5,945 bases of DNA from Chromatiales bacterium. GTDB lineage: Bacteria; Pseudomonadota; Gammaproteobacteria; Steroidobacterales; GCA-2729495. The first letter of the stretch is position 1, and each line of letters opens with the position of its first letter. The notes beneath the pieces are model-generated. The model did no database searches. It saw only the letters and a program-made list of their open reading frames with translations, and was not told the origin of the DNA. Shown piece by piece: positions 1 through 5,892 of this stretch. The translations under genes and the position numbers were made by a program. The DNA lies in assembly GCA_030614035.1 (NCBI GenBank), contig JAUWKW010000102.1, forward strand, positions 1 to 5,945. Direction: 5' to 3'.

Positions 1-1228
1 ACTGCAGCACGTCGGCGCGCAAGGTTGATACGAGATCGCGAAAACCCAGGTTGTCACCACAGCCTTCGACCCAGATTCCCCGTTGCGCTAACCGGTACCA
101 GCTTGCGGTGCCGCTGACCCAAACGCGTGTGGTCGTGGGTAACTCAAAGTTTTTGGGTAAGGCCCGCGAGTGTGCGATAAACACGGCCCGCAGGCTGGCT
201 GGAACCACAGCTAGCGGCAACGGCCAGGCACGGCTGAGTTTGCCCCAATCGTGCCCGTTCCATCCGACCGCTGCTGTTGGCCTGGGCGGCGCGGGCCATA
301 TCGTTTGCTGCACTGTCTCAGTTTGGCCCGAGTCCGATTGTCGGCGTCCACGGGCCCACATCAGCGTCCCACAAGCATTGCTGGCGACCGCGGTGGCCCC
401 AAACGTCTGCTGTTGCTCTGGCGGCTCGGTGGCGACCAAGTCCAGTTCCTGTTTTACGAGCCGGGCCGTCAAGGGATCATGCAGTGCACCCAGGCGTTCC
501 CGGCAAAGCCGATCGTCGGCCCTGCACTCGATGGCCAGCGCGCCCTGTCCTGGTGCCGCCGGACACAGACTCAACGGTAATACCATCCAGCGCAGTTCGC
601 TGATCAGTGGCTGGATTGTGCGGCGCCCGTCCGGGTCCGCCCACAAGCGTTGCAGGCCGGCGAGGGCGAGAACGACACCGTCAAGTTGATTCGGCCGGGG
701 CTGGTTTTCGGTTACGACGCGCTTCAAGCGCTGATCCACCGGGCCGCGAAGATCGGCAAACGCGATACGCGGCGGATTGTCGAACTGGGGCAACGCCTTG
801 GGGAGAAACTCGCCGATGTTCAGCGTTCTGCGCCGGGATGACGTGCCGATAGTCAATGTAACGCCCTGACGGAGACGATCGATGATGTCTGGCCGGAACA
901 AAATCACCTCGCGAGGGTTTTCGCGCTGAGGAATTGCGGCAGTGATTAACCCGGCCGGACGCTCGCCTGCAACATCTTTCAATGAGTGAACACAGAAGTC
1001 GACCTCACCGTCTAGTAACGCTGCGTCAAGTTCCGCCGCAAAAAAATCGGGATCATCGACCAGTTTCAGCGAGACTTTCTGATTGCGATCGCCACGCGTT
1101 TCTCGCGTGGCCAATTGAATCGACAACGATGGCCATCGCCTTTCTATATCCCTCGCCACGAGCCGACTTTGGGCAATCGCCAATAGCGACCCGCGGGTCC
1201 CAAGTTTCAATATCGTGGGATGCTGCAC
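1..1228 (-). CDS. hemC: HemC-like (hydroxymethylbilane synthase-like) protein with a HemD-like C-terminal part, partial
   Basis: HemC enzymes join four porphobilinogens into hydroxymethylbilane, the precursor of uroporphyrinogen III. The frame is open for 409 codons and continues past the left edge, so the 3' end is missing. Family motifs appear in order: LGTRGS (9-14), HSLKDV with catalytic-type Asp85 (81-86), GTSSRRR (128-134), DLRG and QRL (159-168), LALAGLQRL (187-195) and APGQGALAIECR (225-236). The usual GGKGLF loop is replaced by DDPDFF (58-63). In the cofactor domain the GGC loop is absent: EQQQTFGATAV (271-281) aligns there, with Gln in place of Cys. Residues ~345-409, with VSGTASWYRL and RGIWVEGCGDNLGF, resemble the HemD part of HemC-HemD fusions (from memory, not searched). 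The GTG start (1228) places six residues before KLGTRGS and lies 11 bases after the hemA-like stop, with GTGAG (1235-1239) as a weak ribosome site. HemC family membership is firm; catalytic activity is doubtful. Confidence 0.85.
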   Translation of the reverse strand, partial: MQHPTILKLGTRGSLLAIAQSRLVARDIERRWPSLSIQLATRETRGDRNQKVSLKLVDDPDFFAAELDAALLDGEVDFCVHSLKDVAGERPAGLITAAIPQRENPREVILFRPDIIDRLRQGVTLTIGTSSRRRTLNIGEFLPKALPQFDNPPRIAFADLRGPVDQRLKRVVTENQPRPNQLDGVVLALAGLQRLWADPDGRRTIQPLISELRWMVLPLSLCPAAPGQGALAIECRADDRLCRERLGALHDPLTARLVKQELDLVATEPPEQQQTFGATAVASNACGTLMWARGRRQSDSGQTETVQQTIWPAPPRPTAAVGWNGHDWGKLSRAWPLPLAVVPASLRAVFIAHSRALPKNFELPTTTRVWVSGTASWYRLAQRGIWVEGCGDNLGFRDLVSTLRADVLQ

Positions 1229-1239
1229 GGCGCGCTCAC

Positions 1240-2208
1240 TTAGCCAAACGCGCGTTTCAGCTGCGTGGCTTTGGTATTGCTTCGCGGCTGATCTGCAGTC
1301 CGATGGGCTGCCAGTTCACGGCAGGCATGGCGCGCTCGCTGAACCTGCAACGAGCGCACATTGGATTGCGTCCGCCGTAGTCGGAACACATCGTCCAGGC
1401 TGAACACGCCGTTAAATTCTGCCCACGGACCCAGCTGATTGCTGCGGCGTCCAAGATGAGCGACGCGATTCACACCGTGTCGCTGAAGCAAGCTTACCCA
1501 GAGCTGGTCGTTGGCATGGTTCGCTGGAGTCGTCAGTATCGCCTGGCTGGCCCAGCGGGCTGCCGCCTCGGCCTGCTCCGGCCGGTACTGCTGCGCCCAG
1601 GCCGCGATCGCCTCTTGAGGGTAGCTGCGGTTCCAAACGGCAACGTCAGCAGTCCTGAAAAACGGCAGCATGGACCGTGTCAGGTTGCCTGCGCCGATGA
1701 ACAGCACGCGTTCATCTGTTGCCGGCCGCAACATCTTTCGCACCAGCGAACCATACGACGCGCCGCCGACACCTTGCAGAAACGCCGCCCGGATTTGTCG
1801 AGTATCGGCGAACAATTGGTTCATCGGCGCTGCCAGCCGCGATGCGAAACCCGCAGCTTGCCCCTGGCAATGCGCCCAGGCACGCTTAAATTGACCAAAT
1901 ACATTTGATTCTGCCGGAATCGCGCTGTTTAGCCCGGTCGCCGTCTCCAGCAGAAATCGGTACGCGTCTGCCCCCGAGTAATACTCCAGGGCCTTCGCAC
2001 GCGTGGATTCCGTTTCGCCCGGCATGTCAGCTGGTCCTGCAAACACCGCCAGCTGGCGCAGGCAGGTATCCAGGACAAAAGCCCGCCGTTGCAACGCTTC
2101 TATCATGCTGACCGGCCAGCCGCCATCTGCCGAATCTTTGGTTTGGTGGACGACGATCAGGTCTTGAACGCGAACGCTGCCGATGATCGGCTGTGGTGAC
2201 GGCTGCAT
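1240..2208 (-). CDS. hemA: Short, divergent glutamyl-tRNA reductase-like protein (HemA-like)
   Basis: Glutamyl-tRNA reductase makes glutamate-1-semialdehyde from Glu-tRNA with NADPH, the first committed step of tetrapyrrole synthesis. The 322-residue product aligns with its first two domains. VLDTCLRQ (45-52) matches the LSTCNR motif and keeps the catalytic cysteine (Cys49). TATGLNSAIPAESNVFGQFKRAW (start 89) matches the ASGLDS..GE..I.GQVK segment. VLFIGAGNLTRSM (168-180) followed by VWNRS (191-195) is the NADPH-binding Rossmann segment. Oddities: the conserved His of the HLF-type motif is Phe85 by alignment, GE has become AE, and the protein ends after ~100 further residues, where family members of about 420 residues carry a helical dimerisation domain. 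The ATG at 2208 is preferred over an in-frame ATG at 2325 inside cysG: it follows the cysG stop by 2 bases, GGAG lies at 2222-2225, and the extra 39 residues match nothing in the family. Activity is uncertain. Confidence 0.82.
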   Translation of the reverse strand: MQPSPQPIIGSVRVQDLIVVHQTKDSADGGWPVSMIEALQRRAFVLDTCLRQLAVFAGPADMPGETESTRAKALEYYSGADAYRFLLETATGLNSAIPAESNVFGQFKRAWAHCQGQAAGFASRLAAPMNQLFADTRQIRAAFLQGVGGASYGSLVRKMLRPATDERVLFIGAGNLTRSMLPFFRTADVAVWNRSYPQEAIAAWAQQYRPEQAEAAARWASQAILTTPANHANDQLWVSLLQRHGVNRVAHLGRRSNQLGPWAEFNGVFSLDDVFRLRRTQSNVRSLQVQRARHACRELAAHRTADQPRSNTKATQLKRAFG

Positions 2209-2210
2209 GA

Positions 2211-3698
2211 TCAGGTTTGCGCTCCGGGGTTCAGATCGGACGGCTCCGTCCAGATTGTCTTGCCTGATTCCGCGACGCCGCTGTTGGATGGCCAACCCGT
2301 GCCTAACGGCGGCGCAGTGAACCATGCCAGCTCGTCGGCTAAAGCGATGGTCTGACCGACCAGCAGCAAAGCTGGCGCTGTGACGGCATGTTTCTTGGCC
2401 AGACCGGGCAGTTCTTTCAGGGTACCGCGGACAATCCTTTGCCTGTCAGTAGTTCCATTCTCGATCAGAGCCGTCGGGCAGTCCGGTGACCGTCCGGCGG
2501 CAATAATCTGCCGGCTGACCGCATTGAGTTTCCCGACGCCCATGTAGATGGCTAACGTGTGTTCGCCGGCTGCCAGGTTTGCCCAGTCTGGTTCCGATTC
2601 ACCCGTCGCGCTTTCCGCTGTAATCAGAACCACTGCTTTGGCCAGACCCCGACGCGTCAGCGGAATGCCCGCGTAAGCAGCACAGCCGACCGCGGCGGTA
2701 ATACCCGGAACAATCTGATAGGGCATTCCGGCTGCCGCCAGCGCTTCCGCCTCCTCGCTGCCGCGACCAAATACAAAAGGATCCCCGCCTTTGAGGCGAC
2801 AGACTCTGTTGCCTTGTTCCACCAGCTGGACTAAAAGCTTGTTGATTTCGTCCTGACTGATTGATGCTGTTGATGGTGTTTTTCCGACTGTGATCAATTC
2901 TGCGTCGCGGCGCGCTAAATCCAACAGTGCGGGCGATACCAGACGGTCATGCACTACCACGTCGGCCTGTTGCAGCAAGCGCCAGCCAGCGAGTGTGATC
3001 AACCCTGGGTCGCCCGGGCCGGCTCCGACCAGATATGCAATTCCCGGCCCGCGGTCGGACCGTGCTGGATCGGCTGCCAGCGCACGGACAATTGCACGGT
3101 TTGCTTCCGCCGTTCGGCCGCCCAAAATCAAGTCGCTGGCTGCGCCGTCAAGCTCTGTTTGCCAAAAGTGCCGTCGTGCGCGCAGATCCGGAAATCGCGC
3201 TCGCACGGCGTCCCTCCATGCTTCGGCCCAGCGTGCCACCGCCCCGAGCCGCGCTGGCAACAGGCCTTCAATCTTTTGTCTGATCACGGTTGTCAGCACC
3301 GGCGAACGTCCGCCACTGGAAATTGCCACGGTCAGTGGCTCGCGGTCGACGATGGCGGGCACGATAAAGCTGGAATGCTCGCAATCATCGACGACATTAC
3401 ACAATCGGAAGTTCGCTGCCGCCGCCGCTGCAACTGCCTGGTTCACCGTCGCATCTGAGGTTGCCGCAACGATCAATAGGTGATCGATCACGAGTTCCGG
3501 CTTGAACTCTCCGACCGTAGCGGTGATTTTCCCGGTGTTGGCCATGTCGAGCAGGACCGGGTCCAGTGAACTTGCGTTGACCGTGATCCTGGCCCCGGCC
3601 CGAAGCAGCTGTCTGACCTTGCGACTGGCCACACGGCCGCCGCCTACGACCAGGCAGGGGCGGTCAGTCAAGTCGGCAAAAAGGGGGAAATAGTCCAC
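2211..3698 (-). CDS. cysG: Siroheme synthase CysG (precorrin-2 dehydrogenase / ferrochelatase fused to uroporphyrinogen-III C-methyltransferase)
   Basis: This trifunctional enzyme makes siroheme for sulfite reductase: SAM-dependent double methylation of uroporphyrinogen III to precorrin-2, NAD-dependent oxidation, and iron insertion. The N-terminal half has the NAD site VVGGGRVASRK (17-27), CNVVDD with Asp104 at the position of the catalytic Asp104 of enteric CysG, and SSGGRSPVL with Ser128 at the regulatory serine. The methyltransferase half has VGAGPGDPGLITL (224-236), DRLVS (251-255), VGK (271-273), RLKGGDPFVFGRG (301-313), PGITAA (331-336), IYMG (384-387) and LIENGT (411-416). Two histidines common in the family are missing: PLTHR reads PLTRR (346-350) and TGH reads TAE (360-362). 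The 495 residues exceed the ~457 of E. coli CysG, mostly through a C-terminal tail of ~34 residues. The GTG start gives MDYFPLF, matching the enteric MDHLPIF start, and a GGTGAG ribosome site sits 8 bases upstream. It is first in the operon with the hemA-like and hemC-like genes. Confidence 0.97.
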   Translation of the reverse strand: MDYFPLFADLTDRPCLVVGGGRVASRKVRQLLRAGARITVNASSLDPVLLDMANTGKITATVGEFKPELVIDHLLIVAATSDATVNQAVAAAAAANFRLCNVVDDCEHSSFIVPAIVDREPLTVAISSGGRSPVLTTVIRQKIEGLLPARLGAVARWAEAWRDAVRARFPDLRARRHFWQTELDGAASDLILGGRTAEANRAIVRALAADPARSDRGPGIAYLVGAGPGDPGLITLAGWRLLQQADVVVHDRLVSPALLDLARRDAELITVGKTPSTASISQDEINKLLVQLVEQGNRVCRLKGGDPFVFGRGSEEAEALAAAGMPYQIVPGITAAVGCAAYAGIPLTRRGLAKAVVLITAESATGESEPDWANLAAGEHTLAIYMGVGKLNAVSRQIIAAGRSPDCPTALIENGTTDRQRIVRGTLKELPGLAKKHAVTAPALLLVGQTIALADELAWFTAPPLGTGWPSNSGVAESGKTIWTEPSDLNPGAQT

Positions 3699-3706
3699 GT
3701 CTTAGT

Positions 3707-3712
3707 CTCACC
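3707..3712 (-). promoter_or_regulatory. Ribosome binding site deciding the GTG start of cysG
   Basis: GGTGAG on the minus strand lies 8 bases before the GTG at 3698. It supports this GTG as the cysG start, as does the protein alignment. Confidence 0.6.
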
Positions 3713-3721
3713 GTTGTGGCC

Positions 3722-3736
3722 TGCGTACGATACGCA
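3722..3736. repeat. Perfect 6-bp palindrome in the cysG leader
   Basis: TGCGTA-CGA-TACGCA is a perfect inverted repeat with a 3-base centre. It lies 24 bases before the cysG start codon, between the candidate -10 box and the ribosome site. It could be an operator or a small leader-RNA hairpin. It matches no operator that I recognise. Confidence 0.6.
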
Positions 3737-3755
3737 CTTCGCAACCCACGAAAAA

Positions 3756-3761
3756 ATAATA
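3756..3761 (-). promoter_or_regulatory. cysG: Candidate -10 box of the cysG operon promoter
   Basis: On the minus strand TATTAT differs from TATAAT at one position and lies in an A/T-rich tract (3751-3769). No good -35 hexamer is found 16-18 bases upstream; GTAGGA is the 17-base choice. A poor -35 is common in promoters that need an activator, here plausibly CysB. Initiation would be near 3749, giving a leader of about 50 bases that includes the palindrome at 3722-3736. Confidence 0.4.
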
Positions 3762-3774
3762 AATTTTTCTGCGC

Positions 3775-3795
3775 TTATTCCTACCGGCTATATAT
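3775..3795. promoter_or_regulatory. Candidate activator (CysB) binding region upstream of the cysG promoter
   Basis: TTATTCC (3775-3781) followed by GGCTATATAT (3786-3795) lies just upstream of the candidate cysG -10 box, where a LysR-type activator would be expected to sit. From memory, TTATTCC-like half-sites occur in enteric CysB sites, but the CysB consensus is loose. The call rests mainly on position and context. Confidence 0.25.
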
Positions 3796-3817
3796 GGGAG
3801 GCGCTCGCGGGGCCGGT

Positions 3818-3847
3818 TTGACACCGCGATGTAACTAATGGTTATAT
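3818..3847 (+). promoter_or_regulatory. cysB: Candidate sigma-70 promoter of cysB
   Basis: A perfect TTGACA -35 box (3818-3823) is followed after 18 bases by TTATAT (3842-3847), a weak -10 box. Transcription would begin near 3854 and leave a cysB leader of about 165 bases. The -10 overlaps the TAAC-N5-GTTA dyad, as expected for an autorepressed regulator. Confidence 0.45.
3832..3844. promoter_or_regulatory. LysR-type T-N11-A box in the cysB promoter
   Basis: TAACTAATGGTTA has perfect TAAC/GTTA arms around five bases, which satisfies the T-N11-A rule for LysR-family binding. The dyad extends outward as ATxTAAC-N5-GTTAxAT with one mismatched pair. It overlaps the candidate -10 box of cysB, fitting the negative autoregulation known for enteric cysB. 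Classical CysB sites do not always follow T-N11-A, so the bound protein is an inference. Confidence 0.45.
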
Positions 3848-3907
3848 GGCGCCGCCAGCCAGAAACCAGACAAGCTCAGGCCTGGCAGCGGAGCACGCGA
3901 TCAACTG

Positions 3908-4024
3908 ATGCTGCTGGGACTAGGCCAGGTGGCACAGGCAATTCATGACCATGCTGGCACCCGCAGTTTGCGCCCGGCACACCGGCGCTGCAGTTTTCCG
4001 GGCGAACGAGCGCAGCAAATATGA
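3908..4024 (+). CDS. Possible 38-residue leader ORF coupled to cysB
   Basis: This small frame starts MLLGLGQVAQAIHDHAG and its TGA stop overlaps the cysB start as ATGA (4021-4024), the classic arrangement for translational coupling. The N-terminus looks like a strand plus a GxGxxA nucleotide-binding turn, so it could instead be a remnant of a Rossmann-fold gene. The frame is open back to 3839 without an earlier ATG. A GGAG at 3890-3893 lies 14 bases upstream, rather far. A 20-codon frame (3846-3908) overlaps its start as TGATG, but that frame begins inside the candidate -10 box. I do not recognise a family, and it may be chance. Confidence 0.2.
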   Translation: MLLGLGQVAQAIHDHAGTRSLRPAHRRCSFPGERAQQI

Positions 4025-5031
4025 CCCTGCAACAACTCAGATACCTACTCGGCATCGCAGACAGTGGCCTCAACATTACCGCCGCCGCTGAACGTTTGTT
4101 TACCAGTCAGCCGGGAATCAGCAAGCAACTGAAACTGCTGGAGCAGGAGCTTGGTATACAGCTGTTTGCCCGCAAGGGTAAATCTCTAGCGTCTATCACT
4201 CCCGCCGGCCATGAAGTCATTGCCCGCGCGCGCAGAATCCTGCGGGAGACAGAAAATATTCGCAATTTGGCGAGCGAACTTTCGGAAGAGCAGGAAGGAA
4301 CCCTGTCTATTGCGACCACGCATACCCAGGCCCGCTATGTTTTGCCGGAGGTGATCAAGGTATTCCGTAGTCGCTACCCGCAGGTAAATCTGGAACTGCA
4401 CCAAGGGACCGCGGAGCAAATCGCCGAACTGGTCGCAGCCCATCGCGTGGATTTTGCGATCGCAACCGGTTCCCGTGAACTGTTTCCCGACCTGGTCCTG
4501 CTACCGTGTTACGACTGGGACCGGATCGTCCTGGTGCCCAAAGATCATCCGCTCGCGCAATCCCCCCGGAGGCTCGATCTCGAGACCTTGGCAGCCTATC
4601 CGTTGGTGACTTACGTGTTTAGCCAGACCGGAGAATCGTCTTTCAAGCAGGCTTTTGCTGCCAAGAATCTGGATCCCGATGTGGTATTCACGGCCCGCGA
4701 TGCTGACATTATCAAGACCTACGTGCGCATGGGCATGGGCGTCGGCGTCGTAGCGGCGATGGCCTGGGAGTGCCAGGACAAAACAGACCTGGTTGCGCTG
4801 GATGCCACCGGTCTGCTTCCCCGCGTCACGACCTGGATCGGATTCAGGCGCGACACGGTCTTGCGGGGTTACATGGTCGAGTTCGCGGAGTTGTTTGCAT
4901 CGCATCTTGCGCCGGAATTGACCCAGCAGGCTGCCAGTCTGGAGAGCCAGGCCGACGTCGATAGCCTGTTTGCTGGTACCTCGCTGGTGTTACGCGGTGG
5001 TTGCGATGGCGAATTCGGTAACGCCGCCTGA
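4021..5031 (+). CDS. cysB: LysR-type transcriptional regulator CysB
   Basis: CysB activates sulfate uptake, sulfate reduction and cysteine genes. In enteric bacteria its inducer is N-acetylserine and it is antagonised by sulfide and thiosulfate. The N-terminal winged helix-turn-helix covers residues ~1-60, with recognition segment AERLFTSQPGISKQLKLLE (23-41), very close to the enteric sequence. The effector domain keeps TTHTQARY (99-106), with Thr100, Thr102 and Gln103 at the numbered positions of the sulfate/inducer pocket, Trp166, Thr149 in FAIATG, and ARDADIIKTYVRMGMGVGV (225-243). The length of 336 compares with 324 in E. coli; the extra residues are at the C-terminus. The ATG start gives MTLQQLRYLL, matching enteric MKLQQLRYIV; the ribosome site is weak (CGAGCG, 4007-4012). 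It is divergent from the cysG operon and convergent with cysH, both plausible targets. It might belong to the close paralogue Cbl, but pocket and context favour CysB. Confidence 0.95.
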   Translation: MTLQQLRYLLGIADSGLNITAAAERLFTSQPGISKQLKLLEQELGIQLFARKGKSLASITPAGHEVIARARRILRETENIRNLASELSEEQEGTLSIATTHTQARYVLPEVIKVFRSRYPQVNLELHQGTAEQIAELVAAHRVDFAIATGSRELFPDLVLLPCYDWDRIVLVPKDHPLAQSPRRLDLETLAAYPLVTYVFSQTGESSFKQAFAAKNLDPDVVFTARDADIIKTYVRMGMGVGVVAAMAWECQDKTDLVALDATGLLPRVTTWIGFRRDTVLRGYMVEFAELFASHLAPELTQQAASLESQADVDSLFAGTSLVLRGGCDGEFGNAA

Positions 5032-5069
5032 TGCGCGGTCGCGGATCGTCGCCGCAAGGAAAAACCAGC
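5032..5069. other. Short convergent spacer between cysB and cysH
   Basis: Only 38 bases separate the two stop codons. I see no GC-rich hairpin followed by a T run on either strand, so no intrinsic terminator can be assigned. Transcripts from both sides may overlap or end by another mechanism. Confidence 0.5.
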
Positions 5070-5870
5070 TCAGATCGTTGACAGGTCTATATCGTGCAGA
5101 CCACATTCACGCGTCAATCCGAAGAATCGCGTCTCGTCGATATGATCCACATCTTTCAGCGATCGTGTCGTTTGGATATCACCTATCGACACATAACCTT
5201 TTTCCCACAGCGGGTGATACGGAAGGCCGTGTCGTTTCAGGTAATGAAAAATGTCGCGGTCCTTCCAGTCGGCAATCGGGTACACCTTCCAGCGATCGCC
5301 TGACCAACTCAGAAAAGGAACGGCGGCCCGGGATTTGGCCTGCTCTCGCCTGAGGCCGGCAAGCCATGTTCCCGTATTCAATTCCCGCAGTGCCCGTTCC
5401 ATCGGTTCAACCTTGGTGTCCCGGTTGTAGGCTGCGAGCCCCTCGACCCCCAGGTTCCAACGCTCACCGTAACGCGCCTCCTGCCATGCTGGACTGCGTT
5501 TGCTGCTATATACGTTCAAATTCAGATCGAGGCGCTGCGTAAGCTGATCGACGAATTCGTAGGTTTCTGGAAACAGGTAGCCGGTGTCGATGAATACCAC
5601 CGGTATGTCAGGCTGATGGCGGGTTACCATGTGTAAGGAAACTGCGGCCTGGGCACCAAAACTGGAGCTCAGCACATGTTGGCCGGGAAGATGCTCGAGT
5701 GCCCACTCCACGCGTTTTTCGGCTGCCAGCGTCGCAAAGACACGGTTACAGTGAGCCAACGCGGCCTGGCGTGATTCCATTTCGTCATAAGCAAAGCCGT
5801 CGGCAACGGCCATCGTCTCGCAGCGGTCGTTCGCTGCGTCGAATTGCGGTTTAAGTGCCAGGCTTCGCAT
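5070..5870 (-). CDS. cysH: Phosphoadenylyl-sulfate (PAPS) reductase CysH
   Basis: CysH reduces PAPS to sulfite and 3',5'-ADP with electrons from thioredoxin or glutaredoxin in the cytoplasm, feeding sulfite reductase. The PAPS-loop motif is [15 protein letters not shown] (68-82), followed by [14 protein letters not shown] (93-106), [10 protein letters not shown] (129-138), KVEPMERAL (153-161), [11 protein letters not shown] (171-181), YHPLWEKGY (218-226) and the C-terminal [14 protein letters not shown] (246-259) with catalytic Cys256. There are no paired cysteines for a [4Fe-4S] cluster, so this is the PAPS-type rather than the APS-type enzyme. The 266 residues exceed the 244 of E. coli CysH by an N-terminal stretch. 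An internal ATG at 5813 would give 247 residues, and GAG at 5818-5820 stands before it. The ATG at 5870 has no strong ribosome site, so the start is open. It faces cysB tail to tail and follows another minus-strand gene by 22 bases. Confidence 0.96.
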   Translation of the reverse strand: MRSLALKPQFDAANDRCETMAVADGFAYDEMESRQAALAHCNRVFATLAAEKRVEWALEHLPGQHVLSSSFGAQAAVSLHMVTRHQPDIPVVFIDTGYLFPETYEFVDQLTQRLDLNLNVYSSKRSPAWQEARYGERWNLGVEGLAAYNRDTKVEPMERALRELNTGTWLAGLRREQAKSRAAVPFLSWSGDRWKVYPIADWKDRDIFHYLKRHGLPYHPLWEKGYVSIGDIQTTRSLKDVDHIDETRFFGLTRECGLHDIDLSTI

Positions 5871-5892
5871 ATGATCGATACTCGTGGAGCGT

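Larger units (their letters stand above)
3699..4020. other. Divergent cysG-cysB intergenic control region
   Basis: These 322 bases separate the divergent cysG and cysB starts. The cysG half (3699-3800) is AT-rich around 3751-3770 and carries a palindrome and a candidate promoter. The middle (3801-3850) carries a candidate cysB promoter with an overlapping dyad. The cysB-proximal 170 bases are GC-richer and hold only two tiny open frames. No RNA gene, tRNA or transposon end is visible. A shared control region for a CysB target and cysB itself would allow joint sulfur control, which is inferred. Confidence 0.7.

Noticed and set aside
51..689. Plus-strand open frame of 212 codons
   Set aside because: It lies antisense to the HemC-like frame, which carries clear family motifs. 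Its product is Ser/Arg/Pro-rich without recognisable domains. It is a shadow of a GC-rich gene.
1040..1046. Seven-base homopolymer in the hemC-like gene as a possible frameshift site
   Set aside because: The reading frame carries HemC motifs in the same frame before and after it, so there is no sign of a frameshift or of programmed slippage.
2209..2325. N-terminal extension of the HemA-like protein to an ATG inside cysG
   Set aside because: It would overlap cysG by more than 100 bases. Those 39 residues are Arg-rich and unlike any HemA start, and a better ATG follows the cysG stop directly.
2890..3483. Plus-strand open frame of 197 codons
   Set aside because: Fully antisense to cysG, low-complexity Ala/Ser/Arg composition, no motif.
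4501..4905. Minus-strand open frame of 134 codons
   Set aside because: Antisense to the conserved effector domain of CysB and without recognisable features.
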